From CBDCAS01 sp965214015 (GTDB lineage: Bacteria; Pseudomonadota; Gammaproteobacteria; Coxiellales; Coxiellaceae), in assembly GCA_965214015.1 (NCBI GenBank), contig CBDCAS010000008.1:1-23002 (forward strand): a stretch of DNA of 23,002 bases. The letters run 5' to 3'. Positions 14,084-21,661 of the stretch are shown here, one piece after another (positions within the stretch are counted from its first letter, which is position 1; each line of letters opens with the position of its first letter). The notes beneath the pieces were generated by a model. It saw only the letters and a list, made by a program, of their open reading frames with translations, did no database searches and had not been told where the DNA came from. The position numbers were made by a program, and so were the translations under genes.

Positions 14084-17000
14084 TTACCCGCCCATTTTAA
14101 CAGTGGAAGCGCGTGCATTATGTTTTTCTATTACGCCAGAGTTGGCAGTTAAATTAAGTCGGTTACGCACACCAACCAACAAGGTGGGGTTTTTGTTACA
14201 ATACGGATATTTCAAGGTGTGTAAACGCTTTTTCGTCATCAATCGATTTCGCCAAGAAGATATTGATTATGCGGCAAAGCAATTAGGGATTTCAGCTAAC
14301 AATGTAAGTTTGGCACAGTATAAAAAGAAAATACCTATGGTTCATCAACATGCGATCTTAAAGATGTTGGAATTCAAACCCCTGGATGACGCTAGCCTTT
14401 TATGGCTAGAAGATGAATTACAGCGACATGTTAAACGACTAGTAGAACCTAGAAAATTATTTTTTACGGTACTACAGTTATTACGCGATAAAAATATTGC
14501 TCTACCCTCTTATCACCTGTTATCCGAATTAATCAGCAAGCATTATTTCGATTATGAGGAAAACCTATTAGCAATTGTTAAATCACATTTAACATCAGGC
14601 CAAAAAGAAAAATTAAAAGATTTGCTTGAGGTCAATGAAAAAGGCAGTCAAGGTAAATTAAATCAATTCAAGACCATTAATCAATCGCTTAAACCCAAGG
14701 CAATCCAAGCAAGCGTTGAAATCTTCCATCAGATAACGGAGTTATTCAATGTAATGTTACCACTTACCCAGGCGTTAGCATTGATGCCTGAAAGTTGTGA
14801 TTACTATGCAACTTGGGTTAAAAAAGCAAAACTCTCTCAGCTAAAACAATTTCCTGATCAAAATCGATTGTTTTTACATTTAACCGCTTTCTGCCAACAC
14901 CAATATTATTTAAGACAAGATGCGTTCGTTGATATTTTCATGAAATCTGTTCAATCAATGAAAAATACCGTTAAGGTGAGACTTAATAAATTTGATCACT
15001 TATCTCGCAAAGAACGACGTGAAGCAATACACCATGTGACCAAGAAAAATCGTAACTATCGTGAACTCATCGATGAAATTACTGAAATCATACGTTCATC
15101 AGTATTAACCGATTCTGGTAAACTTGGTGCTATTACAGCATTACTGGATAAACACCAACAACAGAAAATTGAAGAAAATAATGCGAAAGTTGCGCTTTTT
15201 GAGCAGTCACTTGATCGCATCGCCAATGATAGTGATTACTTTGATACGCTTGAAAAATTATCTGTTAAATTGCAAAACAGAGTCTCTTGCATTCTAAAAA
15301 TCCTGTCATTTAACGAAGAAAATTCCAATAAACTACTCATCAGCACCATCAATCATTTCAAGGAAAAGGACACGAGGCTTGATCAAAAGGCACCCATGGG
15401 ATTTTTAAAACCCGAAGAAAAAGATGCCGTTAATCCTAAAGATGGTAAATTCAGAGTTTCTCTATATAAAATACTATTATTCATACATGTGTCAGATGCT
15501 ATAAAATCAGGCGAGTTGAATTTAAAATATTCTTATCGTTATTTATCGATCGATGATTACCTAATCGATAAAACCACCTGGATGGAAAATAAAGAAGCCC
15601 TGCTTGAGGCAGCAGGCCTCGCTGACTTTGCTGATTACAATGCTATCATGCAGCAGTTAAAACAATTACTCTCTGAAAAATATGAGCTAGTTAATCAGCG
15701 ATATGAAAATCAGTTAAATCCATACCTTTCTTTTAACAAGGAGGGTAAATTTCATATCACAACCCCTGCCCTTGATGATAAACAAACAGAACATATTGCC
15801 TCATTGCTTGATCAATCTGGGCAAGTACCGATTTTAAACATTTTAAGTGAAGTGAATCGAGCCACACAATTTACACGATGCTTTACACATCACAATATTA
15901 AAAATGCAAAACGTTACTGCAATGATGAAGTTTGTATGGCTGGTATTATTGGTCTGGGGTGTAATATTGGTGTACCAAAAATGGGATTGATATCAGCAGG
16001 TGTGAATTCTAATACGTTGATAAATTCAGTCAATTGGTATTTTAGTCAAAAAGCATTCGAAGAAGCCAATAAACAAATCATTCTACTGATCAATAAACTG
16101 TCATTACCTAATGTATTTATTGCCGATGAAAGTAATCGACACAGCTCAAGTGATGGACGAAAAGTCAATGTTGCGGTGGAGTCACTACTCGCTAATTTTT
16201 CATTTAAATACTTTGGAAAAGCCAAAGGGGTTAGCATTTATACTTTTATTGATGAACGACAAATGCTGTTTCACTCAACCGTAATCAGTGCCTCTGATCG
16301 CGAAGCCGCCTATGTTATCGATGGTCTTAATAATAACGATGTTATTAAGACTGATATTCACTCTACCGATACACACGGATATACCGAATTGATATTTGCT
16401 GCTACCCACTTCATGGGAACCACATTTGCACCACGCATCAAAAATATTGCTGATCAGTGTATTTATGCATTTTCATCAAGGTCAACCTACGAGAAAAAAG
16501 GTTATAAAATATTGCCAAGCCGAACGATCAGACAAAAATTAATTGCGAATCATTGGGAAGATATTTTACGCTTTATGGTCACCATTAAACTGAAACATGT
16601 GAGTGCATCACAACTATTCAAACGCCTGAGTTCTTATGCAAGAAACAATCCCCTTTATAAAGCAATCAAGGAATTTGGCCGAATCATCAAATCGCTTTTT
16701 ATCTTGACATACCTCGATGATATGAAACTACGCCAACGTATTGAAAAACAACTTAATCGCATTGAACTATCAAACAAATTTTCAAATGCCGTTTTTTACG
16801 CTAATAATAGCGAATTTAAACAGGCATCATCGGATGAACAAAAAATTGCCGTAGCATCTAAGGTGCTTATCCAGAACTGCATAGTGTTGTGGAACTATTT
16901 ATATTTGTCACAGTTACTGACAAGCTGCCGTGATGATGAGGAACGCTTAGAAATGATTAGTTTGATAAAAGATGGTTCAGTAATGACCTGGGGACATGTG

Positions 17001-17093
17001 AATTTGCACGGGGAATTCGATTTTCGGCATCATGCTGCTAATGATAGCCCCTTTGATATGGATAAGATATTATCATTGAAGCTGGCGGGTTAA
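14037..17093 (+). CDS. tnpA: Tn3-family transposase TnpA
   Basis: A 1,018-residue DDE transposase from GTG 14037, which has GAGG six bases upstream; an ATG at 13917 in the same frame would add 40 residues that overlap the recombinase catalytic region. The N-terminal DUF4158 domain starts ILTGDERLAYDYPP and includes LRTPTNKVGFLLQYGYFK. The C-terminal DDE domain has Asp697 in IADESNRHSSSDG, Asp778 in HSTDTHGYTE and Glu879 in KEFGRIIKSLFIL, spaced as in Tn3 TnpA (689/765/881). It ends in a conserved DGSVMTWGHVNLHGEFDF tail. Length and motifs indicate an intact protein. The last 76 bp of the gene are duplicated beyond the IS6 fragment. Confidence 0.95.
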   Translation: MSNIVILTGDERLAYDYPPILTVEARALCFSITPELAVKLSRLRTPTNKVGFLLQYGYFKVCKRFFVINRFRQEDIDYAAKQLGISANNVSLAQYKKKIPMVHQHAILKMLEFKPLDDASLLWLEDELQRHVKRLVEPRKLFFTVLQLLRDKNIALPSYHLLSELISKHYFDYEENLLAIVKSHLTSGQKEKLKDLLEVNEKGSQGKLNQFKTINQSLKPKAIQASVEIFHQITELFNVMLPLTQALALMPESCDYYATWVKKAKLSQLKQFPDQNRLFLHLTAFCQHQYYLRQDAFVDIFMKSVQSMKNTVKVRLNKFDHLSRKERREAIHHVTKKNRNYRELIDEITEIIRSSVLTDSGKLGAITALLDKHQQQKIEENNAKVALFEQSLDRIANDSDYFDTLEKLSVKLQNRVSCILKILSFNEENSNKLLISTINHFKEKDTRLDQKAPMGFLKPEEKDAVNPKDGKFRVSLYKILLFIHVSDAIKSGELNLKYSYRYLSIDDYLIDKTTWMENKEALLEAAGLADFADYNAIMQQLKQLLSEKYELVNQRYENQLNPYLSFNKEGKFHITTPALDDKQTEHIASLLDQSGQVPILNILSEVNRATQFTRCFTHHNIKNAKRYCNDEVCMAGIIGLGCNIGVPKMGLISAGVNSNTLINSVNWYFSQKAFEEANKQIILLINKLSLPNVFIADESNRHSSSDGRKVNVAVESLLANFSFKYFGKAKGVSIYTFIDERQMLFHSTVISASDREAAYVIDGLNNNDVIKTDIHSTDTHGYTELIFAATHFMGTTFAPRIKNIADQCIYAFSSRSTYEKKGYKILPSRTIRQKLIANHWEDILRFMVTIKLKHVSASQLFKRLSSYARNNPLYKAIKEFGRIIKSLFILTYLDDMKLRQRIEKQLNRIELSNKFSNAVFYANNSEFKQASSDEQKIAVASKVLIQNCIVLWNYLYLSQLLTSCRDDEERLEMISLIKDGSVMTWGHVNLHGEFDFRHHAANDSPFDMDKILSLKLAG

Positions 17094-17131
17094 ACGAATG
17101 AAACTTTTCTCCGAATATGTCGCACGACCCA
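17018..17131 (+). repeat. 114-bp direct repeat, copy 1 (Tn3 right end)
   Basis: Bases 17018-17131 recur without change at 17511-17624. The unit is the last 76 bp of tnpA plus the right inverted repeat. The two copies flank the IS6 fragment 17131-17510. Confidence 0.92.
17093..17130 (-). repeat. Tn3 right terminal inverted repeat (38 bp)
   Basis: On the minus strand it reads GGGTCGTGCGACATATTCGG and onward, matching the left repeat at 33 of 38 bases. It starts at the tnpA stop codon. A second copy of this end lies at 17586-17623 as part of the 114-bp direct repeat. Confidence 0.88.
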
Positions 17132-17510
17132 ATAAAGCGATTGGCTATTCTGGCAAACCAGAAAAGGTTACCATTGATAAAAGTGGGGCAAATAACGCAG
17201 CCCTTAAAACAATTAATGAAAGGTTGCCAGAATCGAGTAAAATTGAAATTAGACCCATTAAATATTTAAATAATATTATTGAGTCAGATCATCGGTTTAT
17301 TAAAAAAATCACTAAGCCAATGATGGGTTTCAAAGCATTTCACTCGGCTAAGGCAACCCTACTTGGGATTGAATTACATCACATGCTTCGTAAAGGACAA
17401 CATATCCATTCTGAGACTAGTTCTATTCATCAGCAATTTTATGCCCTCGCCACCTAGTTACGTCCAGAATAAGATTCATCCTTTTCTCATCATAAAGTTG
17501 CGACACAACC
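17131..17510 (+). mobile_element. IS6 fragment (3' part) at the Tn3 end
   Basis: It begins in the middle of an IS6 transposase gene, at the point matching base 5249 of the other copy, and runs to the intact IS6 right end (CATAAAGTTGCGACACAACC). Its left edge coincides with the Tn3 right end. The frame 17131-17457 encodes the last 108 residues of the transposase, including the second Asp (VTIDKSGANN) and the Glu (IIESDHRF), but not the first Asp or the DNA-binding domain. It differs from the 5249-5574 copy by one visible substitution, G to S in PESSKIE. It is non-functional. Confidence 0.88.
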
Positions 17511-17624
17511 CGATTTTCGGCATCATGCTGCTAATGATAGCCCCTTTGATATGGATAAGATATTATCATTGAAGCTGGCGGGTTAAACGAATGAAACTTT
17601 TCTCCGAATATGTCGCACGACCCA
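17511..17624 (+). repeat. 114-bp direct repeat, copy 2 (Tn3 right end)
   Basis: An exact second copy of the tnpA 3' end and right inverted repeat. It joins the IS6 right end on its left and the interrupted LRR gene on its right. It is evidence of a second transposon copy or of an IS6-driven rearrangement. Confidence 0.92.
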
Positions 17625-18735
17625 GAGAAGTAATCTGACTACTTGCAGTTCCCCAAAAAGAATACGCTAAAGGCCGATACCTTAGATCAATTTCAATTGT
17701 CAGTATAGATTGCTTATTTTCAGATTCTTGAGAAGGATACAAAATATTAAGCTGTTCAAATAAATAACTAGCTACTTTCTGCACAGACATGCCATTTTTA
17801 CTATCGACTATTAGGGCATCATCTGGAGAACTATCGATAATCTCTCGATATAATTGAGCAGCCTCATTGATATCATTGAGATTTGGCTCTTGTTCATGTA
17901 TTAAACTGGAGAATGGATATTCGTACAATAAAGCTAAAGTTAATTTTTCGGATTCAGAGAGTTTAGATTGTGTTTTGAAAGTATCAATCATGAGATCTTT
18001 CAAATTTTTATCTATATTAAAAGGAACATTTTTAATCAGCTCAAAAGCTAAGGATCTCTCTCCTGATTTTAATATATTTTTTTCAATAAGTTGAACTAAA
18101 AGTTCATTTAAATAAGAAATAATATTTTTATTGTCAATAAATATTTTAATATTTATTGGAAAAATATTCTCAAAATTTTCTACTACCCACGTAACTTTCA
18201 TTATATCGATATTTTTAACTAATAGATTCCTTCCTCTTTTATCTTTTAAATCTTCTAATTTTTTGTATTCTGATCTTATAGTATTAAATGATAAATGAAT
18301 TGAAGTGATTTGAGTTTTCTTAACAGCATGTATTATTTGAAGTAATTGAACACTATTTAAGTCATTATTCGATAAATTGATTGAAGTGATTTGAGTTTTC
18401 TTAACAGCATGTATTATTTGAAGTAATTGAACACTATTTAAGTCATTATTCGATAAATTGATTGAAGTGATTTGAGTTTTTTTCAATGCTTTAAAAATTT
18501 TATCTAACTCTCTGTCATTACAAAGAGAAAGGCAAGTATACGACAAATTAATTGAACTAATTTGAGTTTTCTTTAATTTTTCAATTATAGAACACATTTT
18601 ACTGTAATCGATATAACGGCCTAATGACTCAAATGATAAACTAATCGATCTGATACGATCATCCTTTAACGTATTAACTATATCTTGGGCACTACAATCT
18701 ACTAAGTGCAAAGGATCTTTGCAAAAATTTCTCAT
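17566..18735 (-). pseudogene. Leucine-rich-repeat protein, C-terminus replaced by Tn3 end
   Basis: A 389-residue frame with ribonuclease-inhibitor-type leucine-rich repeats of 27 residues, for example KTQITSINLSNNDLNSVQLL, from about residue 25 to 165. An alpha-helical region without repeats follows (about 170-365). Native sequence ends near 17625 at FWGTASSQITS; the tail LGRATYSEKSFIRLTRQLQ is encoded by the transposon end and the tnpA tail read backwards. No signal peptide is visible. LRR proteins of this kind are common among Legionellales effectors, so an effector role is possible but not shown. Two adjacent repeats are identical in DNA. The start at ATG 18735 has no strong ribosome site. 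Confidence 0.8.
18299..18460 (-). repeat. Perfect 81-bp tandem repeat inside the LRR gene
   Basis: Bases 18299-18379 and 18380-18460 are identical, and the start of a third copy continues at 18461. One unit encodes exactly one 27-residue leucine-rich repeat. Neighbouring repeats have diverged, so this copy arose recently and keeps the frame. Confidence 0.93.
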
Positions 18736-18783
18736 AAATAACTCTGTTAAGTTAGTTAATCACGTCCTTCTTAAATTAATCAT

Positions 18784-18884
18784 TAGACCTTCTGCGAAAA
18801 TTAAAATTTGAACAACTTTGCACCCTTAACTTTTTGATTTTATTAGAAGCTAATGTGCCAATTTTAACCTTCGCAGAAGGTCTA
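18784..18884. mobile_element. 101-bp MITE-like element with terminal inverted repeats
   Basis: The ends are TAGACCTTCTGCGAA at 18784-18798 and its exact complement TTCGCAGAAGGTCTA at 18870-18884. The similarity extends inward over about ten more bases with two or three mismatches. There is no coding capacity. It is probably a miniature inverted-repeat element mobilised by an IS5- or IS630-like transposase not present here; the terminal TA could be target sequence. It lies in the 300-bp gap between the LRR gene and istB, which otherwise shows nothing recognisable. Confidence 0.7.
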
Positions 18885-19035
18885 TTGTGTTCCGTACAAC
18901 TATAGGGTAAGCATACTAAAGGCATTTTCCGAAGTAAAGTGTTGAAAGTCAATTACTTTTGCCTGTCATCGACAATTATCGTTGCAGATTTTAGCTTGAG
19001 TCGTTAATCATAAATATTCACTCCAAATTTATTAC

Positions 19036-19794
19036 TCACTTTTTGCTTTTAACTCGCTGTTCAGATTGCTTAATTCGATAACTTTTACCAGTCACATTGA
19101 TAATAGTTGAGTGATGCACCAGTCTATCAATGGCAGCGACAGCCATAATATTATCTGGGAATATCTGATCCCATTCACTAAAGGGTTGGTTGGAAGTGAT
19201 AATTAAACTCTTATTTTCATAACGATCGGCAATCAATTCAAATAGCACGCAGGTTTCTGCCTCATTTTTCTTTACATAGCCAATATCATCTAGTATCAAC
19301 AAAGGAATACGTGATAATTTTGCTATTGCGTCAGCGAGCTTGTACTCCTTCCTAGCTATTTGTAGCTTTTGGACCAGAGTGGTTGTTGGCATAAACAAAG
19401 CTCTAATGCCTTGTTCAATCAGTCGATAAGCAATAGCTGAGACTAAATGAGTTTTACCCACGCCGCTTGGTCCAAAGACAATGAGGTTTTGCCCCTGATT
19501 TACCCAGCTGATATTTTCAGCTAAGGCGGTTACCTGTGCCGAATTTATAGAAGAGGCAATTTTGAAGTCAAAGTTATCTAATGTTTTCCCAGGAGGAAGC
19601 TTAGATTCTTTAATATAACGAGCAATGCGTCTTTGACGTCGATGGCTGACCTCTAGATTGCTGAGCTTTGATAAATATTCAGCATAGCTCAGGTGCCTAT
19701 CTTTGGCCCTTGTTGCCTCGTTTTCCCAATGTTTTAACATAGAAGATAATCCAAGCTGTTTGAGCAACAGTGGTAACGTGGCTGTATTAGACAT
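19036..19794 (-). CDS. istB: IS21-family helper ATPase IstB
   Basis: A 252-residue protein from ATG 19794, preceded by a perfect AGGAGG at 19800-19805; a longer frame to 19815 is less likely. It has the IstB layout: an N-terminal helical region (LLLKQLGLSSMLKHWENEA), Walker A VFGPSGVGKTHL, Walker B LLILDDIGYV, sensor SLIITSNQPF, and the C-terminal AAIDRLVHHSTIINVTGKSY motif typical of IstB. IstB is the DnaA/AAA+ regulator that works with the IstA integrase. Its start overlaps the istA stop (ATGTCTAA), the normal IS21 arrangement, but IstA is reduced to its tail here, so the element is dead. Confidence 0.93.
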   Translation of the reverse strand: MSNTATLPLLLKQLGLSSMLKHWENEATRAKDRHLSYAEYLSKLSNLEVSHRRQRRIARYIKESKLPPGKTLDNFDFKIASSINSAQVTALAENISWVNQGQNLIVFGPSGVGKTHLVSAIAYRLIEQGIRALFMPTTTLVQKLQIARKEYKLADAIAKLSRIPLLILDDIGYVKKNEAETCVLFELIADRYENKSLIITSNQPFSEWDQIFPDNIMAVAAIDRLVHHSTIINVTGKSYRIKQSEQRVKSKK

Positions 19795-19957
19795 AAACAG
19801 CCTCCTGTGGTTCACTTTGACTAATCAATGCATTGTAGTCACCTAAGTCATGCTGTGTGACTTCTATTTGAGGAGGCCTTATCAGAGGTGCCTTAAATTT
19901 TATTTGCAGTAAAGACAATGACAGCGTTACCTTCTTATCAATCAAAGATAAAGGTTC
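19787..19957 (-). pseudogene. istA: IstA C-terminal fragment (IS21 family)
   Basis: About 56 codons of the 3' end of istA (EPLSLIDKKVTLSL and on, ending HDLGDYNALISQSEP and QEAVYV) finish at a TAA that overlaps the istB start. The catalytic integrase core is missing. The fragment is cut at 19957, where a 22-bp IS1111 left-end sequence begins. Identification rests on its position before istB and the HDLGxYxAL tail. Confidence 0.75.
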
Positions 19958-19978
19958 TAATGGAATGGTCCCTACCCC
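19957..19978 (+). mobile_element. 22-bp IS1111 left-end scar
   Basis: These 22 bases are identical to 3068-3089, the outer left end of the IS1111 element, and include its inverted repeat ATGGTCCCTACC. The remainder of the element is missing; group II intron sequence follows directly. It helps define the IS1111 left terminus. Confidence 0.75.
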
Positions 19979-20030
19979 TATGTACGGTTCTGGGAGAAGC
20001 TGAGGGTGAAATTCCTTCGGCTTACTCGAC
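19979..20030 (+). ncRNA. Group II intron 3' end fragment (domains V/VI)
   Basis: TATGTACGGTTCTGGGAG resembles the 3' strand of domain V (family form GTACGGTTC). AGCTGAGGGTGAAATTCC followed by TTCGGCTTACTCGAC resembles domain VI and the 3' splice end of bacterial group II introns. The 5' half of domain V and the reverse transcriptase are absent, so this is a remnant cut at 19978. Only sequence resemblance supports the call. Confidence 0.55.
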
Positions 20031-20210
20031 TGTCAGTGCATCCGTAGGGTGTTCATGCATAAGATAGTCCTTCTTATTGGCAAAGAGGTTCATAGCTGCT
20101 GTGATCAATTCAAGCCAGTAGTCTCTTTTAGCTGCCGAAGACGCAGTCGTAGGCTTTCCTTGATTAATTTCTACAAAATGGGAGAAAAGCCAGATTATTT
20201 TAAGATTACA
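20022..20210 (-). pseudogene. Unrecognised coding remnant beside the intron end
   Basis: A minus-strand frame without a start codon encodes 62 residues, including QGKPTTASSAAKRDYWLELI and MNLFANKKDYLMHEHPTDAL. The composition reads like real protein, and the frame ends where the intron remnant begins (TVE, then TAA at 20022-20024). The intron on the plus strand would thus have sat antisense in this gene. I do not recognise the family. Confidence 0.4.
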
Positions 20211-20267
20211 TTAATATTTGCGAGTTATAATCTTTAGTTAAAGACAATACAATAGAGGTATTAAATT

Positions 20268-20636
20268 ATGGCAGAAGAATTAAAACGTCTGGATTCTGAG
20301 AGTTTAAATTCATTAATAACTAATTTTTTACCTTCGAGCCTATCTAATTTTAAGAATGATCAAGAAAAACAAAACAAGCATTTCATTTATTCTTTATTAC
20401 ATTCTATTAAAAATAGTACATCGAATGAAATACATCTGAGCGTACCCGCAAGCTACGATTCAAGTTACAATCAACCTAATTTTTTTGTATTTCATTTCGG
20501 AACTAATTACCCACCAATAATAATCAATAACAGCTGTAATGACATAACACTACAAAAAGAAGACCAGCCAACTGTTACTATTCCAGGAATAAACCGCTCA
20601 TCTAATATCATGTGCCCTTGTAATGGGCTCTTTTGA
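20268..20636 (+). pseudogene. Unknown protein truncated by a Tn3-type mini-element
   Basis: A 122-residue frame from ATG 20268, with GAGG about ten bases upstream. The N-terminal part (MAEELKRLDSESLNSLITNF) is helical, and later parts such as QPNFFVFHFGTNYPPIIINN look like strands. The native part ends near 20625; the last residues (GLF and stop) come from the left repeat of the mini-element. No domain, signal peptide or membrane segment is recognised. The lost C-terminus is not found downstream, where IS982 sequence follows. Confidence 0.5.
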
Positions 20637-20947
20637 CATATACGGCGAAATCTTTCGTTCATTCTAGGGTAGAGCAGGGACTTATCCAAAACAGTATCAT
20701 TCTTTGGAACTATTTATATCTATCGCAGCTAATTACAAACTACACAGATGTTAAAGAACGATACGAAACAATTAATTTAATACGCGATGGTTCCGTAATT
20801 ACCTGGCGTCATATAAACTTACATGGAGAATTCGACTTTAAACGGCATGCAGCCAATGAGAACACTTTTAATATGACTCAAATCTTATCGTTGAGCATAA
20901 ACTAATCAGAATGAACGAAAGATTTCGCCGTATATGTCAAAAGAGCC
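20626..20947 (+). mobile_element. 322-bp non-autonomous Tn3-derived mini-element
   Basis: Perfect 40-bp terminal inverted repeats (20626-20665 and 20908-20947) start GGCTCTTTTGACATATACGG. They share the GACATAT-CGG core of the large transposon's ends but are otherwise distinct. Inside is only the 3' end of a tnpA gene. The flanking 5-mers TAATG and AATAA do not match, and the two flanks belong to unrelated genes, so the element marks a recombination junction. It resembles an internally deleted Tn3 element that could move with a transposase in trans. Confidence 0.85.
20678..20905 (+). pseudogene. tnpA: TnpA C-terminal fragment (second Tn3 lineage)
   Basis: The 75-residue segment GLIQNSIILWNYLYLSQL to FNMTQILSLSIN aligns end to end with the TnpA tail at about 16868-17093 (VLIQNCIVLWNYLYLSQL to MDKILSLKLAG). 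Many substitutions separate the two, so this is a distinct transposon lineage and not a copy of the large one. No catalytic residues are included. The open frame extends back into the left repeat only by chance. Confidence 0.85.
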
Positions 20948-21346
20948 AATAACGAAAGCTAATACGGATGACCGTAAACCTGTTGATGAGTTAACACAAG
21001 GATTAGAGGGTAAATTGATAGGTGATAAAGGATATATTTCTTCTGAATTATTTAATCAATTATACCTGCGTGGTTTAAAATTCATTACACGCCTACGAAA
21101 AAATATGAAAAATAAACTGATGCCAATGATCGACAAATTATTATTACGAAAACGTGTGATTGTTGAAACCGTCATTGATCAATTAAAAAATATTAGTCAG
21201 ATAGAACACTCTCGTCATCGTAGTCCTGTCAATTGTAGGGTTAACATCCTGGCTGGATTAGTCGCTTATTCTTTACAACCTAAGAAGCCTTCTTTATATT
21301 TGAATAACAATTTTTCAATCTTAGCATGAGTTAGGTCGAACTCACG
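20948..21346 (+). mobile_element. IS982-family fragment (3' part)
   Basis: It starts at the mini-element edge in the middle of the transposase gene and ends at about 21346 with a terminal sequence around TTAGGTCGAACTCACGT. The IS982 inserted in the pentapeptide-repeat gene that follows. The 5' half of the element is absent. Confidence 0.7.
20949..21329 (+). pseudogene. IS982-family transposase, C-terminal part
   Basis: About 126 residues of an IS982-type DDE transposase: ITKANTDDRKPVDEL, the second catalytic Asp in IGDKGYISSELFNQL, TRLRKNMKNKLMP, and the Glu motif RKRVIVETVIDQLKN followed by QIEHSRHRSPVN and LAGLVAYSL. The N-terminal half with the DNA-binding region and first Asp is missing, cut at the Tn3-type mini-element. 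The five codons before 20949 come from that element. It is not functional. Confidence 0.85.
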
Positions 21347-21647
21347 TTAAATAGCCCAATACATTTTGTTGATACTGATATCAGCTTTTCAAGTTTTTAT
21401 GGACTAAAGTTAGCAGAACTTTCCATTATCAATTGTAAAGCACAAGATGTTGATTTTAGAGAGTGTGACTTAACTAACGTAAATTTTACTGGAAGCGATT
21501 TAGAGAAAGCAGAATTTATACATACTTTATTGAAAGGTGAAGATTTCAGAGAGGCTATTAGAAAACTCTATAAAGAAAGCTAAATTTAGTTTTCCTGACG
21601 TAGTTAATTTACTACATAACTTTGATCTGGATATTGAAAATTTGTAG
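21335..21647 (+). pseudogene. Pentapeptide-repeat protein remnant with frameshift
   Basis: After the IS982 end the frame reads SPIHFVDTDISFSSFYGLKL, then ten residues on AQDVDFRECDLTNVNFTGSD and LEKAEF, clear A(D/N)LxF-type pentapeptide repeats that fold as a right-handed beta-helix. The 5' end is missing because of IS982. The frame meets a stop at 21581-21583, but the next frame (from about 21560) continues with ENSIKKAKFSFPDVVNLL and ends at 21647, which looks like the natural C-terminus. A one-base indel near 21550-21565 is therefore likely. Confidence 0.65.
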
Positions 21648-21661
21648 GCAACAGGGGTAAT

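Larger units (their letters stand above)
10971..17130 (+). mobile_element. Tn3-family transposon with toxin-antitoxin, RdgC and tyrosine recombinase
   Basis: A 6,160-bp unit with terminal inverted repeats at both ends that begin GGGTCG and share GACATATTCGGAG. From left to right it carries a small putative antitoxin, a zeta-like kinase and an RdgC-family gene (all minus), then a tyrosine recombinase and tnpA (plus). The left flank is the Toprim gene and the right flank is an IS6 fragment. The 5 bp next to the two ends differ (ACCTT against AATAA or, after the second end copy, GAGAA), so no target duplication is visible and the flanks have been rearranged since insertion. Confidence 0.88.

Noticed and set aside
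18299..18460. A CRISPR-like array suggested by repeated units
   Set aside because: The repeats are directly adjacent, have no spacers and encode leucine-rich repeats in frame.
20049..20237. A 62-codon plus-strand frame after the intron remnant
   Set aside because: Basic, low-plausibility composition, and the opposite strand has a better protein-like frame over the same bases.
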